DNA of 64,000 nucleotides, from contig NZ_WWEP01000013.1 in NCBI RefSeq assembly GCF_009848495.1, positions 124,001 through 188,000 on the forward strand, given 5' to 3'. Made by a program: the position numbers and the translations under genes. The notes under the pieces were generated by a model. That model was not told the DNA's origin, did no database searches, and saw only the letters and a list, made by a program, of their open reading frames with translations. This DNA comes from Flavobacterium sp. MK4S-17. GTDB taxonomy: Bacteria > Bacteroidota > Bacteroidia > Flavobacteriales > Flavobacteriaceae. Below are positions 53,478-63,182 of this stretch, one piece after another; position 1 is the first letter of the stretch; each line of letters starts with the position of its first letter.

Positions 53478-54545
53478 ATGGCGCATAATATTAAACCGGG
53501 GGTTGCAACCGGAGACCAGGTTCAGGAAATCTTTAATTATGCTAAAGAAAAAGGATTTGCATTGCCTGCCGTAAATGTAACAGGCTCCAGCACTATTAAC
53601 GGAGTACTTGAAACTGCCGCAAAACTAAAAGCACCTGTAATCATTCAGTTTTCTAATGGTGGTGCTGCTTTTAATGCAGGTAAAGGATTATCCAACGATG
53701 GGCAAAAAGCATCTATACTTGGTGCTGTTGCAGGGGCTAAGCATATACACACTCTGGCCGAAGCTTACGGCGCCACAGTTATTTTACATACCGACCATTG
53801 CGCAAAAAACCTGCTGCCCTGGATAGACGGATTGCTTGATGCCAGCGAAGAACACTATAAGCAATTCGGAAAGCCACTTTTTAGCTCGCATATGCTTGAC
53901 CTTTCGGAAGAACCTATCGAAGAAAACCTTGAAATATCTAAGAAATATTTTGAAAGGATGAGCAAAATGGGAATGACACTTGAAATTGAACTGGGCATTA
54001 CCGGAGGTGAGGAAGACGGGGTGGACAACACTGATGTTGACAACTCAAAATTATATACACAGCCAGAGGAAGTTGCCTATGCTTATGAGGAGCTAAGCAA
54101 AGTTTCAGATAAATTTACCATTGCTGCCGCTTTTGGCAACGTTCACGGGGTATATAAACCGGGTAACGTAAAGCTTACCCCTGAAATACTTAAAAACTCT
54201 CAGGATTATGTAGAAAAGAAATTCGGTACAGGAAAAAACCCTGTAGATTTTGTTTTCCACGGCGGTTCAGGCTCAACACTTGAGGAAATTAGGGAAGCTA
54301 TTTCTTATGGTGTTATAAAAATGAATATTGATACCGACCTGCAGTTTGCCTTTACAGAAGGCATACGCGACTATATGGTTAATAAGATTGACTATCTTAA
54401 AACACAGATAGGAAGCCCTGAAGGGCTGGATTCGCCAAACAAGAAACATTATGACCCAAGAAAATGGATTCGTGAAGGCGAGGTTACTTTCAACAAAAGG
54501 CTTGAGCAGGCATTTGCCGACCTTAATAATGTAAACACTTTGTAA
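53478..54545 (+). CDS. fbaA: Class II fructose-bisphosphate aldolase
   Basis: A 355-residue zinc-dependent aldolase of glycolysis/gluconeogenesis. Motifs: PAVNVTGSSTINGVLETAAKLKAPVIIQFSNGGAAF near the N terminus, VILHTDHCAKNLLPWIDGLLD near residue 104 (zinc His in HTDHC), EIELGITGGEEDGVD near 170, GNVHGVYKPGNVKL near 224 (zinc His), and VFHGGSGSTLEEIREAISYGVIKMNIDTDLQ near 256. The length fits the class IIA group of E. coli FbaA. It has a terminator-like hairpin just after it. Confidence 0.96.
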   Translation: MAHNIKPGVATGDQVQEIFNYAKEKGFALPAVNVTGSSTINGVLETAAKLKAPVIIQFSNGGAAFNAGKGLSNDGQKASILGAVAGAKHIHTLAEAYGATVILHTDHCAKNLLPWIDGLLDASEEHYKQFGKPLFSSHMLDLSEEPIEENLEISKKYFERMSKMGMTLEIELGITGGEEDGVDNTDVDNSKLYTQPEEVAYAYEELSKVSDKFTIAAAFGNVHGVYKPGNVKLTPEILKNSQDYVEKKFGTGKNPVDFVFHGGSGSTLEEIREAISYGVIKMNIDTDLQFAFTEGIRDYMVNKIDYLKTQIGSPEGLDSPNKKHYDPRKWIREGEVTFNKRLEQAFADLNNVNTL

Positions 54546-54557
54546 ATAATATTTTAA

Positions 54558-54587
54558 AAGCCGACTGTTAACAATTACAGCCGGCTT
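54558..54587 (+). terminator. Hairpin after fbaA, likely terminator
   Basis: A 10-bp stem (AAGCCG and CTGT arms, one mismatch) with an 8-base loop followed by a T-rich stretch. It lies between fbaA and accD. Confidence 0.65.
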
Positions 54588-54612
54588 ATTCTTTATATTA
54601 ATTATTGTAATT

Positions 54613-55470
54613 ATGGCTTGGTTTAAAAGAACGGAAAAAGGGATACAGACACCAACCGAAAACAAAAAAGACGTACCTAAAGGTTTATGGTACAAATCGC
54701 CTACAGGCAAAATTGTGGATGCTGAGGAACTGGCAAAAAACTTTTATGTTAGCCCGGAAGACGGCTACCATGTAAGGATAGGCAGCAAAGAATATTTTGA
54801 AATACTTTTTGATGATAATGAGTTTACCGAACTGGATAAAGGCATAACATCTAAAGACCCGCTTAAGTTTGTTGACACCAAAAAATATGGCGACAGGCTT
54901 AAGGAAGCTATGGACAAAACCAAGCTGAAGGATGCCGTGCGTACTGCCGTAGGAAAATCCAAAGGGAAAGACCTTGTGATTGCCTGTATGGACTTTGCTT
55001 TTATAGGCGGCTCTATGGGGGCGGTAGTAGGCGAAAAAATTGCCCGCGCCATAGATTATTCCATAAAGCACAAAATACCGTTTTTAATGATTTCCAAATC
55101 GGGTGGTGCAAGGATGATGGAAGCGGCTTATTCACTTATGCAGCTTGCCAAGACTTCGGCTAAGCTGGCACAGCTTGCCGATGCGGGGATTCCGTATATA
55201 TCATTATGCACCGACCCTACAACGGGTGGAACAACAGCATCGTATGCGATGCTGGGGGATATAAATATTTCTGAACCCGGTGCGCTTATAGGCTTTGCGG
55301 GCCCGCGTGTGGTGAAAGACACTACAGGGAAAGACCTGCCGGAAGGCTTTCAGACAGCAGAGTTTGTACTGGAGCATGGCTTCCTTGATTTTATTACACC
55401 TCGCAAAGAACTTAAAGACAAAGTAAACTTATACCTGGATTTAATATTAAACCAGCCTGTAAGGGAATAA
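54613..55470 (+). CDS. accD: Acetyl-CoA carboxylase carboxyltransferase subunit beta
   Basis: A 285-residue carboxyltransferase beta subunit for fatty-acid synthesis. The crotonase-fold core is intact: [22 protein letters not shown] near residue 128, [21 protein letters not shown] near 160, and [37 protein letters not shown] near 198-234. The N terminus, where most bacterial AccD have a C4 zinc ribbon, reads [20 protein letters not shown] here and has none of the four Cys. Loss of the ribbon is typical in Flavobacteriia. A terminator follows. Confidence 0.95.
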   Translation: MAWFKRTEKGIQTPTENKKDVPKGLWYKSPTGKIVDAEELAKNFYVSPEDGYHVRIGSKEYFEILFDDNEFTELDKGITSKDPLKFVDTKKYGDRLKEAMDKTKLKDAVRTAVGKSKGKDLVIACMDFAFIGGSMGAVVGEKIARAIDYSIKHKIPFLMISKSGGARMMEAAYSLMQLAKTSAKLAQLADAGIPYISLCTDPTTGGTTASYAMLGDINISEPGALIGFAGPRVVKDTTGKDLPEGFQTAEFVLEHGFLDFITPRKELKDKVNLYLDLILNQPVRE

Positions 55471-55472
55471 AT

Positions 55473-55499
55473 AAAAAGCCACTCTAAGAGTGGCTTTTT
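55473..55499 (+). terminator. Terminator after accD
   Basis: A perfect 12-bp stem (AAAAAGCCACTC with GAGTGGCTTTTT) and 3-base loop with T-run, directly after the accD stop. It could also act on the minus strand. Confidence 0.88.
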
Positions 55500-55589
55500 A
55501 TTTAGATACTATCATCTTGTCTCAATTTTAAAATTCCCAAGATGAAATATTTTATCATACTGCAATAGAGAATTTTACAAATATTTAAA

Positions 55590-55901
55590 TTATGATAAAA
55601 TGCCCTTTTCTATAGAAGTAAGTAAATCTCCAATCGTTAAATTAGGATACTCTTCATGTATAGAATAATAACCTTCTGGCATAAAATATTTATCGACATC
55701 AAAATTTGATATATTCACCCCAAACTTGTTACTGAAATTTAGAATAAATTCGGATGCATCCACTCCATATATACCCAAGTCAGATTGTAAAGAATGATGC
55801 GTCTCTATTTCAAATCTATATCTACCGCGTTCTTCAAATATAAATTTCCGTATTTCACCTAAATACCTTTCTTTATACATTTTAATTTTTTCATTTTTCA
55901 T
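55590..55901 (-). CDS. DUF1493 family (acyl-carrier-protein-like) protein
   Basis: A 103-residue protein matching the DUF1493 pattern: HSLQSDLGIYGVDASEFILNFSNKFGVNISNFDVDKYF, then LTIGDLLTSIEKG near the C terminus. The fold is related to acyl carrier proteins, but aligned with ACP the phosphopantetheine Ser is not retained (Gly in that place), so a carrier role is unlikely. The ~90-base gaps either side hold nothing obvious apart from the accD terminator. Function unknown; scattered occurrence suggests accessory status. Confidence 0.7.
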   Translation of the reverse strand: MKNEKIKMYKERYLGEIRKFIFEERGRYRFEIETHHSLQSDLGIYGVDASEFILNFSNKFGVNISNFDVDKYFMPEGYYSIHEEYPNLTIGDLLTSIEKGILS

Positions 55902-55958
55902 CAGGAGTTAGTACAAAAAGGTAAAACACTTTTTAACTCTTTAGTGATTTTATTTGAT

Positions 55959-57209
55959 TTACATCCCACTCCGTATAGCCTCTACAGGGTCAAGCCTGGC
56001 TGCGGATATAGCCGGTAATATACCTGATAAAAGCCCTATAAATGCTGCAAGCGAAGTTCCTATTAGTATATTCCAAAAACTCAATACAAATTCAAAGTCC
56101 AGCATACTGGTAAGCAGTTGGGCTATACCCCAAACCATGAGCATACCCACTATACCCCCCATTAAAGAGAGTATAACAGCCTCAAAAAGGAACTGGAACA
56201 AAATAAACCTGTTTTTGGCACCAAGCGCTTTTTGTATCCCTATAAGGTTGGTACGTTCCTTTACCGAAACAAACATAATATTGGCAATACCAAACCCGCC
56301 TACCAGTAATGAAAAACCGCTGATAATCCACCCCACCATATTCATGGTACCTACTATGCTGTCAATTACATCGGTAAACGCGGCAAGTATATCAATTATA
56401 AAATTATCGGTTTCGCCTGCTTTAATACCACGGTAACTGCGCAGTTTTTGCGTTATTTCTGCTTTTACAGCTTCAGGGTCGGCACCTGCTTTGGGTTTTA
56501 TAATTATTATAGGCGTCATAAAATCATTATGGTCGCCATACATATGCCTTAAAAAGTTTACAGGAATTATAACAGCAGTATCATTACTTTCGCCAAACAT
56601 ACCGGAACCCTGCTTTTCCAGCACCCCTATAACGGTAAAGCGCTGCCCGTAAATACGTATTTTTTTCTCCAGTGGGTCTTCACTGCCAAAAAGCGTTTGT
56701 GCAATTTCATAGCCTATCACCACCACTGCATTACCCGAATTAGCTTCTGCCTCATTATAAAACCTTCCCTGCTCTATCTTAAGGCTTTGTATTTCAGAAA
56801 ACTCGTGCGATACAGGTATTACATTTACATCGCTGGCCGACTTATCTTCATACCGTATGGTTTCCCTGTTGGTAAATATCTGGTAAGCCATATTTTCTAT
56901 AGATGTGACCGAACCCTTAAGGTATTCATACTCATCATAAGTAACATCAGGAAACTGCTGCCTTTTCCATCTTGGAATATCAGATGGCCCGAAAGAAAAC
57001 CGTTTAAGGTACATGGTATTTTTATCTACCACGCTAAGGTCTTCCTTAATTTTCCTGTCAAGCGAATCAACTGCCGCAAGCACCGCAATTATAGAAAATA
57101 TACCTATGGTAACACCCAACAGCGAAAGAAATGTGCGAAGCTTGTTGTTGCGAAGTGCATTAAGCGCAAACGAAAGGCTTTCTTTTAGTAAACGAAGGTA
57201 TAGCAGCAT
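55959..57209 (-). CDS. ABC transporter permease (MacB/FtsX type)
   Basis: A 416-residue permease. The N-terminal helix (about 20-40, LRTFLSLLGVTIGIFSIIAVLAAVDSLDRKI) is followed by a MacB periplasmic core domain (about 45-275, with VIGYEIAQTLFGSEDPLEKKIRIYGQRFTVIGVL). Three C-terminal helices carry the FtsX signature ERTNLIGIQKALGAKNRFILFQFLFEAVILSLMGG near 312-346. Such permeases work with a separate ATPase in mechanotransmission or export of peptides and macrolides. No ATPase gene is adjacent, so the partner must be encoded elsewhere. Confidence 0.88.
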   Translation of the reverse strand: MLLYLRLLKESLSFALNALRNNKLRTFLSLLGVTIGIFSIIAVLAAVDSLDRKIKEDLSVVDKNTMYLKRFSFGPSDIPRWKRQQFPDVTYDEYEYLKGSVTSIENMAYQIFTNRETIRYEDKSASDVNVIPVSHEFSEIQSLKIEQGRFYNEAEANSGNAVVVIGYEIAQTLFGSEDPLEKKIRIYGQRFTVIGVLEKQGSGMFGESNDTAVIIPVNFLRHMYGDHNDFMTPIIIIKPKAGADPEAVKAEITQKLRSYRGIKAGETDNFIIDILAAFTDVIDSIVGTMNMVGWIISGFSLLVGGFGIANIMFVSVKERTNLIGIQKALGAKNRFILFQFLFEAVILSLMGGIVGMLMVWGIAQLLTSMLDFEFVLSFWNILIGTSLAAFIGLLSGILPAISAARLDPVEAIRSGM

Positions 57210-57308
57210 GATAAAAATATTGTCTTGCGTAAAATTCTGTATTTTTTTTTCAAAAACCTAAACTCCGCTTTAATTATTAAATTTTAAAAAATTTACAATG
57301 CTGCTGCT

Positions 57309-57339
57309 TTGAATGTTAAGCCTGCATTAACTACTTTTG
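57309..57339 (+). promoter_or_regulatory. Promoter of purH
   Basis: TTG (57309-57311) and TACTTTTG (57332-57339) are separated by 20 bases, a full match to the Bacteroidota promoter. The in-frame TTG at 57309 is therefore the -33 element, not a start codon. Confidence 0.65.
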
Positions 57340-57362
57340 CATCTTTTAAACACAACAACACA

Positions 57363-58889
57363 ATGAACACTACAAAACCTGTACAATCGGCCCTTATTTC
57401 TGTATTTGACAAAGAGGGGCTTGAGCCAATTGTAAAAAAACTTCACGAACATTCGGTAACTATATACTCAACCGGGGGAACAGAGGCTTTTATAAAAGAT
57501 TTAGGAATACCGGTAGTACCGGTGGAAGACATTACCTCCTACCCTTCTATATTGGGCGGCAGGGTAAAAACACTACACCCAAAAATTTTCGGGGGCATAC
57601 TTAACAGGCAGGATAACGAGCAGGATGTAAAGCAAATGCAGGAATATAACATTCCGCAGATAGACCTTGTAATTGTTGACCTTTATCCTTTTGAAAAAAC
57701 AGTGGCCTCCGGCGCAAATGAAGCCGATATTATAGAAAAAATTGATATAGGCGGTATATCGCTTATACGTGCTGCAGCCAAAAACTTTAAGGATACCGTA
57801 ATTGTAGCTTCTGTAAATGACTACAGCCTGTTCCTGGAAACTTTTATAAAAAATAATGGTGCAACCACGCTGGAAGAAAGAAAGTTATTTGCATCAAAGG
57901 CATTTCATGTATCATCGCATTACGATACTGCCATTTTCAACTATTTTAATACAGATACGGCATTTTATAAGCAAAGCGTTGCCAATGGGCAGGAGCTGCG
58001 CTATGGTGAAAACCCGCACCAAAAAGGATGGTTTTTTGGCGAGCTTGAAAAAATGTTTACCAAACTGCATGGAAAGGAACTTTCATACAACAACCTTTTG
58101 GATGTAGATGCTGCTGTTAACCTTATGCAGGAGTTTAAAGATGATGCGCCAACCTTTGCCATATTAAAACACAACAATGCATGTGGCCTTGCCACAAGAA
58201 ATACGGTAAAAGAAGCTTATCTTGATGCTTTGGCGGGAGATCCTACTTCGGCATTTGGCGGAGTATTAATCAGCAACACAAAAATTGACAGGGAAGCAGC
58301 CGAAGAAATAAACAAGCTGTTTTGCGAAGTGGTTATAGCTCCTGCTTATGAAGAGGATGCTATAACTGTTTTACAGGAAAAGAAAAACAGGATAATTTTA
58401 GTTCAGAATGATGTGGAACTACCTGCAAAACAGGTACGCACATGCCTTAACGGTTTACTGGTGCAGGATAAAGACAATATTACCGACAATAAAGCACAGC
58501 TTGAAAACGTTACCATAAAATCACCTACCGGGCAGGAGATTGAAGATTTGTTGTTTGCGTCCAAAATTTGCAAGCACACAAAGTCCAACACAATCGTTTT
58601 TGCTAAAAATAAACAATTATATGCATCGGGCACAGGACAAACCTCGCGCGTGGATGCACTAAGGCAGGCTGTGGAAAAAGCCCGCTCCTTTAACTTTGAC
58701 CTGAACGGTGCGGTTATGGCTAGCGATGCTTTCTTCCCGTTCCCTGATTGTGTAGAACTTGCCAAACAGGCGGGTATTACAGCCGTAATACAGCCGGGAG
58801 GCTCAATAAAAGACGAGTTAAGCATTAATTACTGCAACGAAAATAATGTTGCAATGGTATTTACGGGAACCCGTCATTTTAAACATTAA
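57363..58889 (+). CDS. purH: Bifunctional AICAR formyltransferase / IMP cyclohydrolase
   Basis: A 508-residue enzyme for the last two steps of purine synthesis. The N-terminal cyclohydrolase (about 1-195) has ALISVFDKEGLEPIVKKL, IYSTGGTEAFIKDLGIPVVPVEDITSYPSILGGRVKTLHPKIFGGIL and IDLVIVDLYPFEKTV. The C-terminal formyltransferase has LRYGENPHQKG near 222, the catalytic Lys-His in FAILKHNNACGLA near 261, AGDPTSAFGGVL near 283, and ASDAFFPFPD near 455. The ATG at 57363 fits the usual N terminus and lies 23 bases after the promoter box. Confidence 0.97.
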   Translation: MNTTKPVQSALISVFDKEGLEPIVKKLHEHSVTIYSTGGTEAFIKDLGIPVVPVEDITSYPSILGGRVKTLHPKIFGGILNRQDNEQDVKQMQEYNIPQIDLVIVDLYPFEKTVASGANEADIIEKIDIGGISLIRAAAKNFKDTVIVASVNDYSLFLETFIKNNGATTLEERKLFASKAFHVSSHYDTAIFNYFNTDTAFYKQSVANGQELRYGENPHQKGWFFGELEKMFTKLHGKELSYNNLLDVDAAVNLMQEFKDDAPTFAILKHNNACGLATRNTVKEAYLDALAGDPTSAFGGVLISNTKIDREAAEEINKLFCEVVIAPAYEEDAITVLQEKKNRIILVQNDVELPAKQVRTCLNGLLVQDKDNITDNKAQLENVTIKSPTGQEIEDLLFASKICKHTKSNTIVFAKNKQLYASGTGQTSRVDALRQAVEKARSFNFDLNGAVMASDAFFPFPDCVELAKQAGITAVIQPGGSIKDELSINYCNENNVAMVFTGTRHFKH

Positions 58890-58896
58890 TTTTTAT

Positions 58897-58904
58897 TATT
58901 TTTG
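58897..58904 (+). promoter_or_regulatory. -7 promoter box for the mreB operon
   Basis: TATTTTTG matches TAnnTTTG, 39 bases before the mreB start codon and 7 bases after the purH stop. Confidence 0.5.
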
Positions 58905-58943
58905 TAGGCTTAATTTAGTATAATATAAAACCCTTAATATAGT

Positions 58944-59972
58944 ATGGGATTTTTTGACTTCATGACCGAGGACATTGCCATTGACCTTGGAACCGCAAAT
59001 ACCCTCATCATACACAATGATAAAGTAGTTATAGACAGCCCATCTATTGTAGCGCGCGACCGCGTTTCCGGCAAGATAATAGCCGTGGGCAAGGAGGCTA
59101 ACATGATGCAGGGTAAAACCCATGAAAACATTAAAACCATACGCCCGCTTAAGGATGGTGTTATTGCAGATTTTGACGCATCGGAAAAGATGCTCACTAT
59201 GTTTATAAAAAGCATCCCTGCCTTAAAAAAGAAACTTTTCCAGCCGGCACTGCGCATGATAATATGCATCCCTTCGGGCATTACCGAGGTTGAGATGCGT
59301 GCTGTAAAGGAATCGGCAGAAAGGGTAAACGGCAAGGAAGTGTACCTTATACATGAGCCTATGGCAGCGGCAATAGGTATTGGAGTAGATATTATGCAGC
59401 CCAAAGGGAATATGATTGTAGATATTGGTGGTGGTACTACCGAGATTGCAGTTATAGCACTGGGCGGTATTGTATGCGACAAGTCAGTTAAAATTGCCGG
59501 TGACGTTTTTACCAACGATATTGTTTATTACATGCGCACCCAGCACAACTTGTTTGTGGGTGAAAGTACTGCTGAGAAAATAAAAATAACCATTGGGGCT
59601 GCCTTGGAAGATCTTGAAACCCCACCGGAAGACATGTCGGTACAGGGGCGCGACCTTTTAACCGGCAAGCCGAAACAGGTTGACGTTTCTTACAGGGAAA
59701 TTGCCAAAGCGCTGGACAAATCTATACAACGTATTGAAGATGCGGTTATGGAAACGCTTTCGCAAACACCGCCGGAACTTGCTGCCGATATTTATAACAC
59801 AGGTATTTACCTTGCGGGCGGGGGCTCGATGCTAAGGGGGCTGGACAAAAGGATATCGCAAAAAACCGACCTGCCTGTTTATATAGCCGAAGACCCTTTA
59901 AGGGCAGTAGTAAGGGGAACAGGAATGGCACTTAAAAATATACCGAAATACAGGAGCATACTCATAAAGTAA
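58944..59972 (+). CDS. mreB: Rod-shape-determining actin-like protein MreB
   Basis: A 342-residue bacterial actin that directs lateral cell-wall synthesis. Nucleotide-binding motifs: IAIDLGTANTLI near residue 12 (phosphate 1), NMIVDIGGGTTEIAVIALGG near 156 (phosphate 2), and GIYLAGGGSMLRGLDKRI near 285 (adenosine). LIHEPMAAAIGIGVDI is also present. The length is normal. It is the first gene of mreB-mreC-mreD-mrdA-rodA, all tightly packed, which acts as one elongasome unit. Confidence 0.97.
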   Translation: MGFFDFMTEDIAIDLGTANTLIIHNDKVVIDSPSIVARDRVSGKIIAVGKEANMMQGKTHENIKTIRPLKDGVIADFDASEKMLTMFIKSIPALKKKLFQPALRMIICIPSGITEVEMRAVKESAERVNGKEVYLIHEPMAAAIGIGVDIMQPKGNMIVDIGGGTTEIAVIALGGIVCDKSVKIAGDVFTNDIVYYMRTQHNLFVGESTAEKIKITIGAALEDLETPPEDMSVQGRDLLTGKPKQVDVSYREIAKALDKSIQRIEDAVMETLSQTPPELAADIYNTGIYLAGGGSMLRGLDKRISQKTDLPVYIAEDPLRAVVRGTGMALKNIPKYRSILIK

Positions 59973-59982
59973 AAAATAAAAA

Positions 59983-60810
59983 ATGCAGCAAATATTAAAT
60001 TTTATATTTAAAAACAGTATTCAGATACTGTTTTTGCTGCTTTTGGGCATATCGTTAACCCTCACCATACAATCGCATTCCTACCACAGGAGCAAGGCCA
60101 TCTCTTCTGCCAATGCTGTTACGGGCTATGTGTATGAACAAGTGAATAATGTAGAGGAATATTTAAGCCTTAAAGAAAAAAACAACCAGCTTGCCGAAGA
60201 AAATGCACGCCTTAAACAACTATTGTATAACACACAGGATACTGCCAATATACCACCTGTAAACCTGCCAAAAGGATTAGATAATTTTGATGTTATACAA
60301 TCAAAAGTAATATTCAATTCTTATAATGTACATGAAAATTATCTCACTATAAACAGCGGGCGCAAAGACGGTATAAAGCCGGATATGGGTGTTGTTAACA
60401 GCCTTGGGGTTGTGGGTATAGTAGAAAATGTATCAAACGGGTATGCTACGGTTATAAGCCTGTTAAACATTAAATCTCAAATTAACGCCAAAATCAAGAA
60501 GACTAACCATTTCGGCTCACTGATATGGAATGGCAAAAATACAGGCTTTGTACAGCTTATTGATGTACCCAGGCTCGCATCTGTTAGAAAAGGAGATACT
60601 ATTGTAACCGGAGGCCGTTCGGTTATATTTCCTGAAAACATTCCTATAGGTGCTATTGAAAAGATATACATTGACAAGAAAACAAATTATTACACACTGG
60701 ATATAAGGCTTTTTAACGATATGACAAGCCTTGGCCATGTGTACATTATAGAGAATAAAGACCGTGACGAGATAATAAACCTGGAAGAGCAAACAGCAGC
60801 CGATGAATAG
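59983..60810 (+). CDS. mreC: Rod-shape-determining protein MreC
   Basis: A 275-residue bitopic membrane protein. One helix (about 12-30) is followed by a coiled coil (NVEEYLSLKEKNNQLAEENARLKQLL, about 46-70) and a periplasmic double beta-barrel with NYLTINSGRKDGIKPDMGVVNSLGVVGIVENVSNGYATVISLLN near 113-157. MreC scaffolds the elongasome and activates PBP2. It starts 10 bases after mreB and overlaps mreD by 8 bases. The C-terminal tail is acidic. Confidence 0.92.
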   Translation: MQQILNFIFKNSIQILFLLLLGISLTLTIQSHSYHRSKAISSANAVTGYVYEQVNNVEEYLSLKEKNNQLAEENARLKQLLYNTQDTANIPPVNLPKGLDNFDVIQSKVIFNSYNVHENYLTINSGRKDGIKPDMGVVNSLGVVGIVENVSNGYATVISLLNIKSQINAKIKKTNHFGSLIWNGKNTGFVQLIDVPRLASVRKGDTIVTGGRSVIFPENIPIGAIEKIYIDKKTNYYTLDIRLFNDMTSLGHVYIIENKDRDEIINLEEQTAADE

Positions 60811-61309
60811 TACCGTCATAATAAATATACTAAGGTTTATAGGCCTCATTGCCCTACAGGTTGTACTGTTTAACAGGATTAACCTCCTTGGGTTTTTAAA
60901 CCCTTATCCGTATATACTATTTATATTGCTTTACCCTGTAAACAGCAACAGGGCAGGGCTTTTGCTGTCATCATTCTTTTTAGGGCTGGTACTGGATATG
61001 TTCCTTAATTCAGGAGGTTCGCATGCGGTAGCCTGTGTTACCCTGGCTTATTTAAGGCCATCATTTTTCAGGTTTTCATTTGGTATCAGCTATGAATACC
61101 AAACTGTAAAAATTAACGACCGCCTTTCACCCGAAAGGTTTTCATTTATACTTATTTCAGTTGTAACACATCATTTAATTTTATACCTTTTGGAGATATT
61201 CCGTTTCTCCCTGATTCTGGATATTTTGATAAGGACTGTGGCCACCACTATCTTTACACTGATTCTTTGCATAATAATTATCTATTTAATTAAGCCGGGC
61301 AAACAATGA
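60803..61309 (+). CDS. mreD: Rod-shape-determining protein MreD
   Basis: A 168-residue membrane protein with about five helices, of the MreD group. It has LNPYPYILFILLYPVNSNRAGLLLSSFFLGLVLDMFLNSGGSHAVAC near residues 32-77. The identification rests on topology, length and operon position between mreC and mrdA, since MreD sequences diverge strongly. It overlaps mreC by 8 bases and mrdA by 4 (ATGA). Confidence 0.85.
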   Translation: MNSTVIINILRFIGLIALQVVLFNRINLLGFLNPYPYILFILLYPVNSNRAGLLLSSFFLGLVLDMFLNSGGSHAVACVTLAYLRPSFFRFSFGISYEYQTVKINDRLSPERFSFILISVVTHHLILYLLEIFRFSLILDILIRTVATTIFTLILCIIIIYLIKPGKQ

Positions 61310-63180
61310 GAAAGATTTTACTGCCAGCACTTATAATTGCTGCAGCTGTGCTGATACTAGCAAGGCTATTTTATTTACAGATACTGGATGATTCCTACAT
61401 TAAAAAATCGGAAAACAACGCGATAAAAATTAAGTATGAATATCCGGAAAGGGGTTATATATATGACCGTCATGGCAAGCTAATGGTTGCTAACCAGCCC
61501 TCTTATGATATAATGGTTACACCAAACGAAATGCCTAAACAGGGCAGCGATACGCTTGAAATATGTTCATTACTTAATATCACCAAAGAAGAGTTTATAA
61601 AAAAAATAGAAAAGGCAAGGGTTTACAGCCCAAGGCTTCCTTCGGTATTTTTACCACAGTTAAACAAAAAGGAATTTGCTGCCTTTCAGGAAAAAATAAG
61701 GAAGTTTAAAGGGTTTGATATCGTTAAGCGTTCCCTGCGCGATTACCAGGTTAATGCCGGAGCCAATGTTTTTGGTTATATAGCACAGGTAAACGATGCC
61801 ATAATCAGGAAGAAGCCTTATTATAAAAGCGGCGACCTTATTGGCAAACAGGGCGTTGAGGAAATGTATGAGGAAGTGCTGCGCGGTGTAAAGGGCGTAA
61901 AGTATATTCAGCGCGACCGTTTTAATCGTGAAATTGGGCCTTTTAAAGACGGTATATATGATACAATTGCCGTTCAGGGCAAAGATATAACGCTTACCAT
62001 TGATGCCGAACTGCAAAAATATGGCGAATCGCTCATGTTCGAAAAAAGGGGCGGCATTGTAGCCATTGAGCCAAAAACAGGTGAAATACTTGCCCTGGTA
62101 ACTGCACCATCCTATGACCCGGCACTGCTTGTAGGGCGCGAGCGCTCTAAAAATTACCTTATGCTGGAGCAGGACACTTTAGGCATACCTCTTTTTGACA
62201 GGGGTTTATTAGCCGAATATCCTCCAGGCTCCCCTTTTAAAATACTAACAGGACTTATAGGCCTGCAGGAAGAAGTAATAGACGAAAACACGGCCTTTGT
62301 ATGCCACCACGGCTTTTTTTACGGGCGCGGTGCATTTATGAAATGCCATGATAATGGCACCAACAGGCTGCATGAGGCTATCTATAAATCATGTAATACC
62401 TATTTTGCAAGTACTTATAAGCTGACTATTGACAAATATCCTAAGCCGCAATATGGTGTAAACGCCTGGAGCAGCCACCTTAAAAGTTTCGGGCTGGGCG
62501 ATTTTTTAGGCTATGACCTCCCACCGGGAAGGAAAGGGCTGGTGCCTACCTCTAAATTCTATGAGCGTTTTTATCCTAACGGAGGCTGGAGGAGTTCAAC
62601 CATCATTTCCAATTCTATTGGGCAGGGAGAAATAAAAATGACTCCTATACAGCTTGCCAACATGATGGCTGCCGTTGCCAATAAAGGATATTATTATACA
62701 CCACACATCATTAAAAAGATAGAGGATGGCGAAATTGATAAAAAATTCACCACCAAACATGTTACTACTATCGATAAGCAATATTTTCAGCCGGTTATAG
62801 ACGGGCTTTATGATGTATATAATTATGGTACTGCACATGGGCTGGGCGTGGAAGGTATAGAAATATGCGGTAAAACGGGAACGGCTGAAAATTTCACAAA
62901 AATAAACGGGGTACGCACACAGCTTACCGACCATTCAATATTTGTGGCTTTTGCCCCAAGGCACGACCCTAAAATTGCAATAGCTGTTTTTGTTGAGAAC
63001 GGGTACTGGGGCTCCCGGTGGGCAGGGCCAATAGCCACATTAATGATTGAAAAGTACTTGAAAGGGAAAATAACACGCAAGGACCTTGAAACCACAATGC
63101 TTACTAAAGGTTTAAAGCAGGAGTATGAAAAGGTAACCAGCGGAAAACCGTTTTTAATTAACCAGCCTTTATACAGGTAA
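61306..63180 (+). CDS. mrdA: Penicillin-binding protein 2 (elongation transpeptidase)
   Basis: A 624-residue class B penicillin-binding protein that cross-links peptidoglycan during elongation, working with RodA. An N-terminal anchor helix (about 5-22) is followed by a pedestal/dimerisation region (about 40-225) with YPERGYIYDRHGKLMVANQPSYDI. The transpeptidase domain has SPFK in YPPGSPFKILTGL near 308 (active Ser), SCNTYF near 363 (SxN), and KTGTAEN near 523 (KTG box). Start overlaps mreD by ATGA; rodA follows after 2 bases. Confidence 0.96.
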   Translation: MRKILLPALIIAAAVLILARLFYLQILDDSYIKKSENNAIKIKYEYPERGYIYDRHGKLMVANQPSYDIMVTPNEMPKQGSDTLEICSLLNITKEEFIKKIEKARVYSPRLPSVFLPQLNKKEFAAFQEKIRKFKGFDIVKRSLRDYQVNAGANVFGYIAQVNDAIIRKKPYYKSGDLIGKQGVEEMYEEVLRGVKGVKYIQRDRFNREIGPFKDGIYDTIAVQGKDITLTIDAELQKYGESLMFEKRGGIVAIEPKTGEILALVTAPSYDPALLVGRERSKNYLMLEQDTLGIPLFDRGLLAEYPPGSPFKILTGLIGLQEEVIDENTAFVCHHGFFYGRGAFMKCHDNGTNRLHEAIYKSCNTYFASTYKLTIDKYPKPQYGVNAWSSHLKSFGLGDFLGYDLPPGRKGLVPTSKFYERFYPNGGWRSSTIISNSIGQGEIKMTPIQLANMMAAVANKGYYYTPHIIKKIEDGEIDKKFTTKHVTTIDKQYFQPVIDGLYDVYNYGTAHGLGVEGIEICGKTGTAENFTKINGVRTQLTDHSIFVAFAPRHDPKIAIAVFVENGYWGSRWAGPIATLMIEKYLKGKITRKDLETTMLTKGLKQEYEKVTSGKPFLINQPLYR

Positions 63181-63182
63181 GT

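Noticed and set aside
57309..57362. A TTG start for purH at 57309.
   Set aside because: That TTG is the -33 element of a full promoter match; the ATG at 57363 follows the -7 box.
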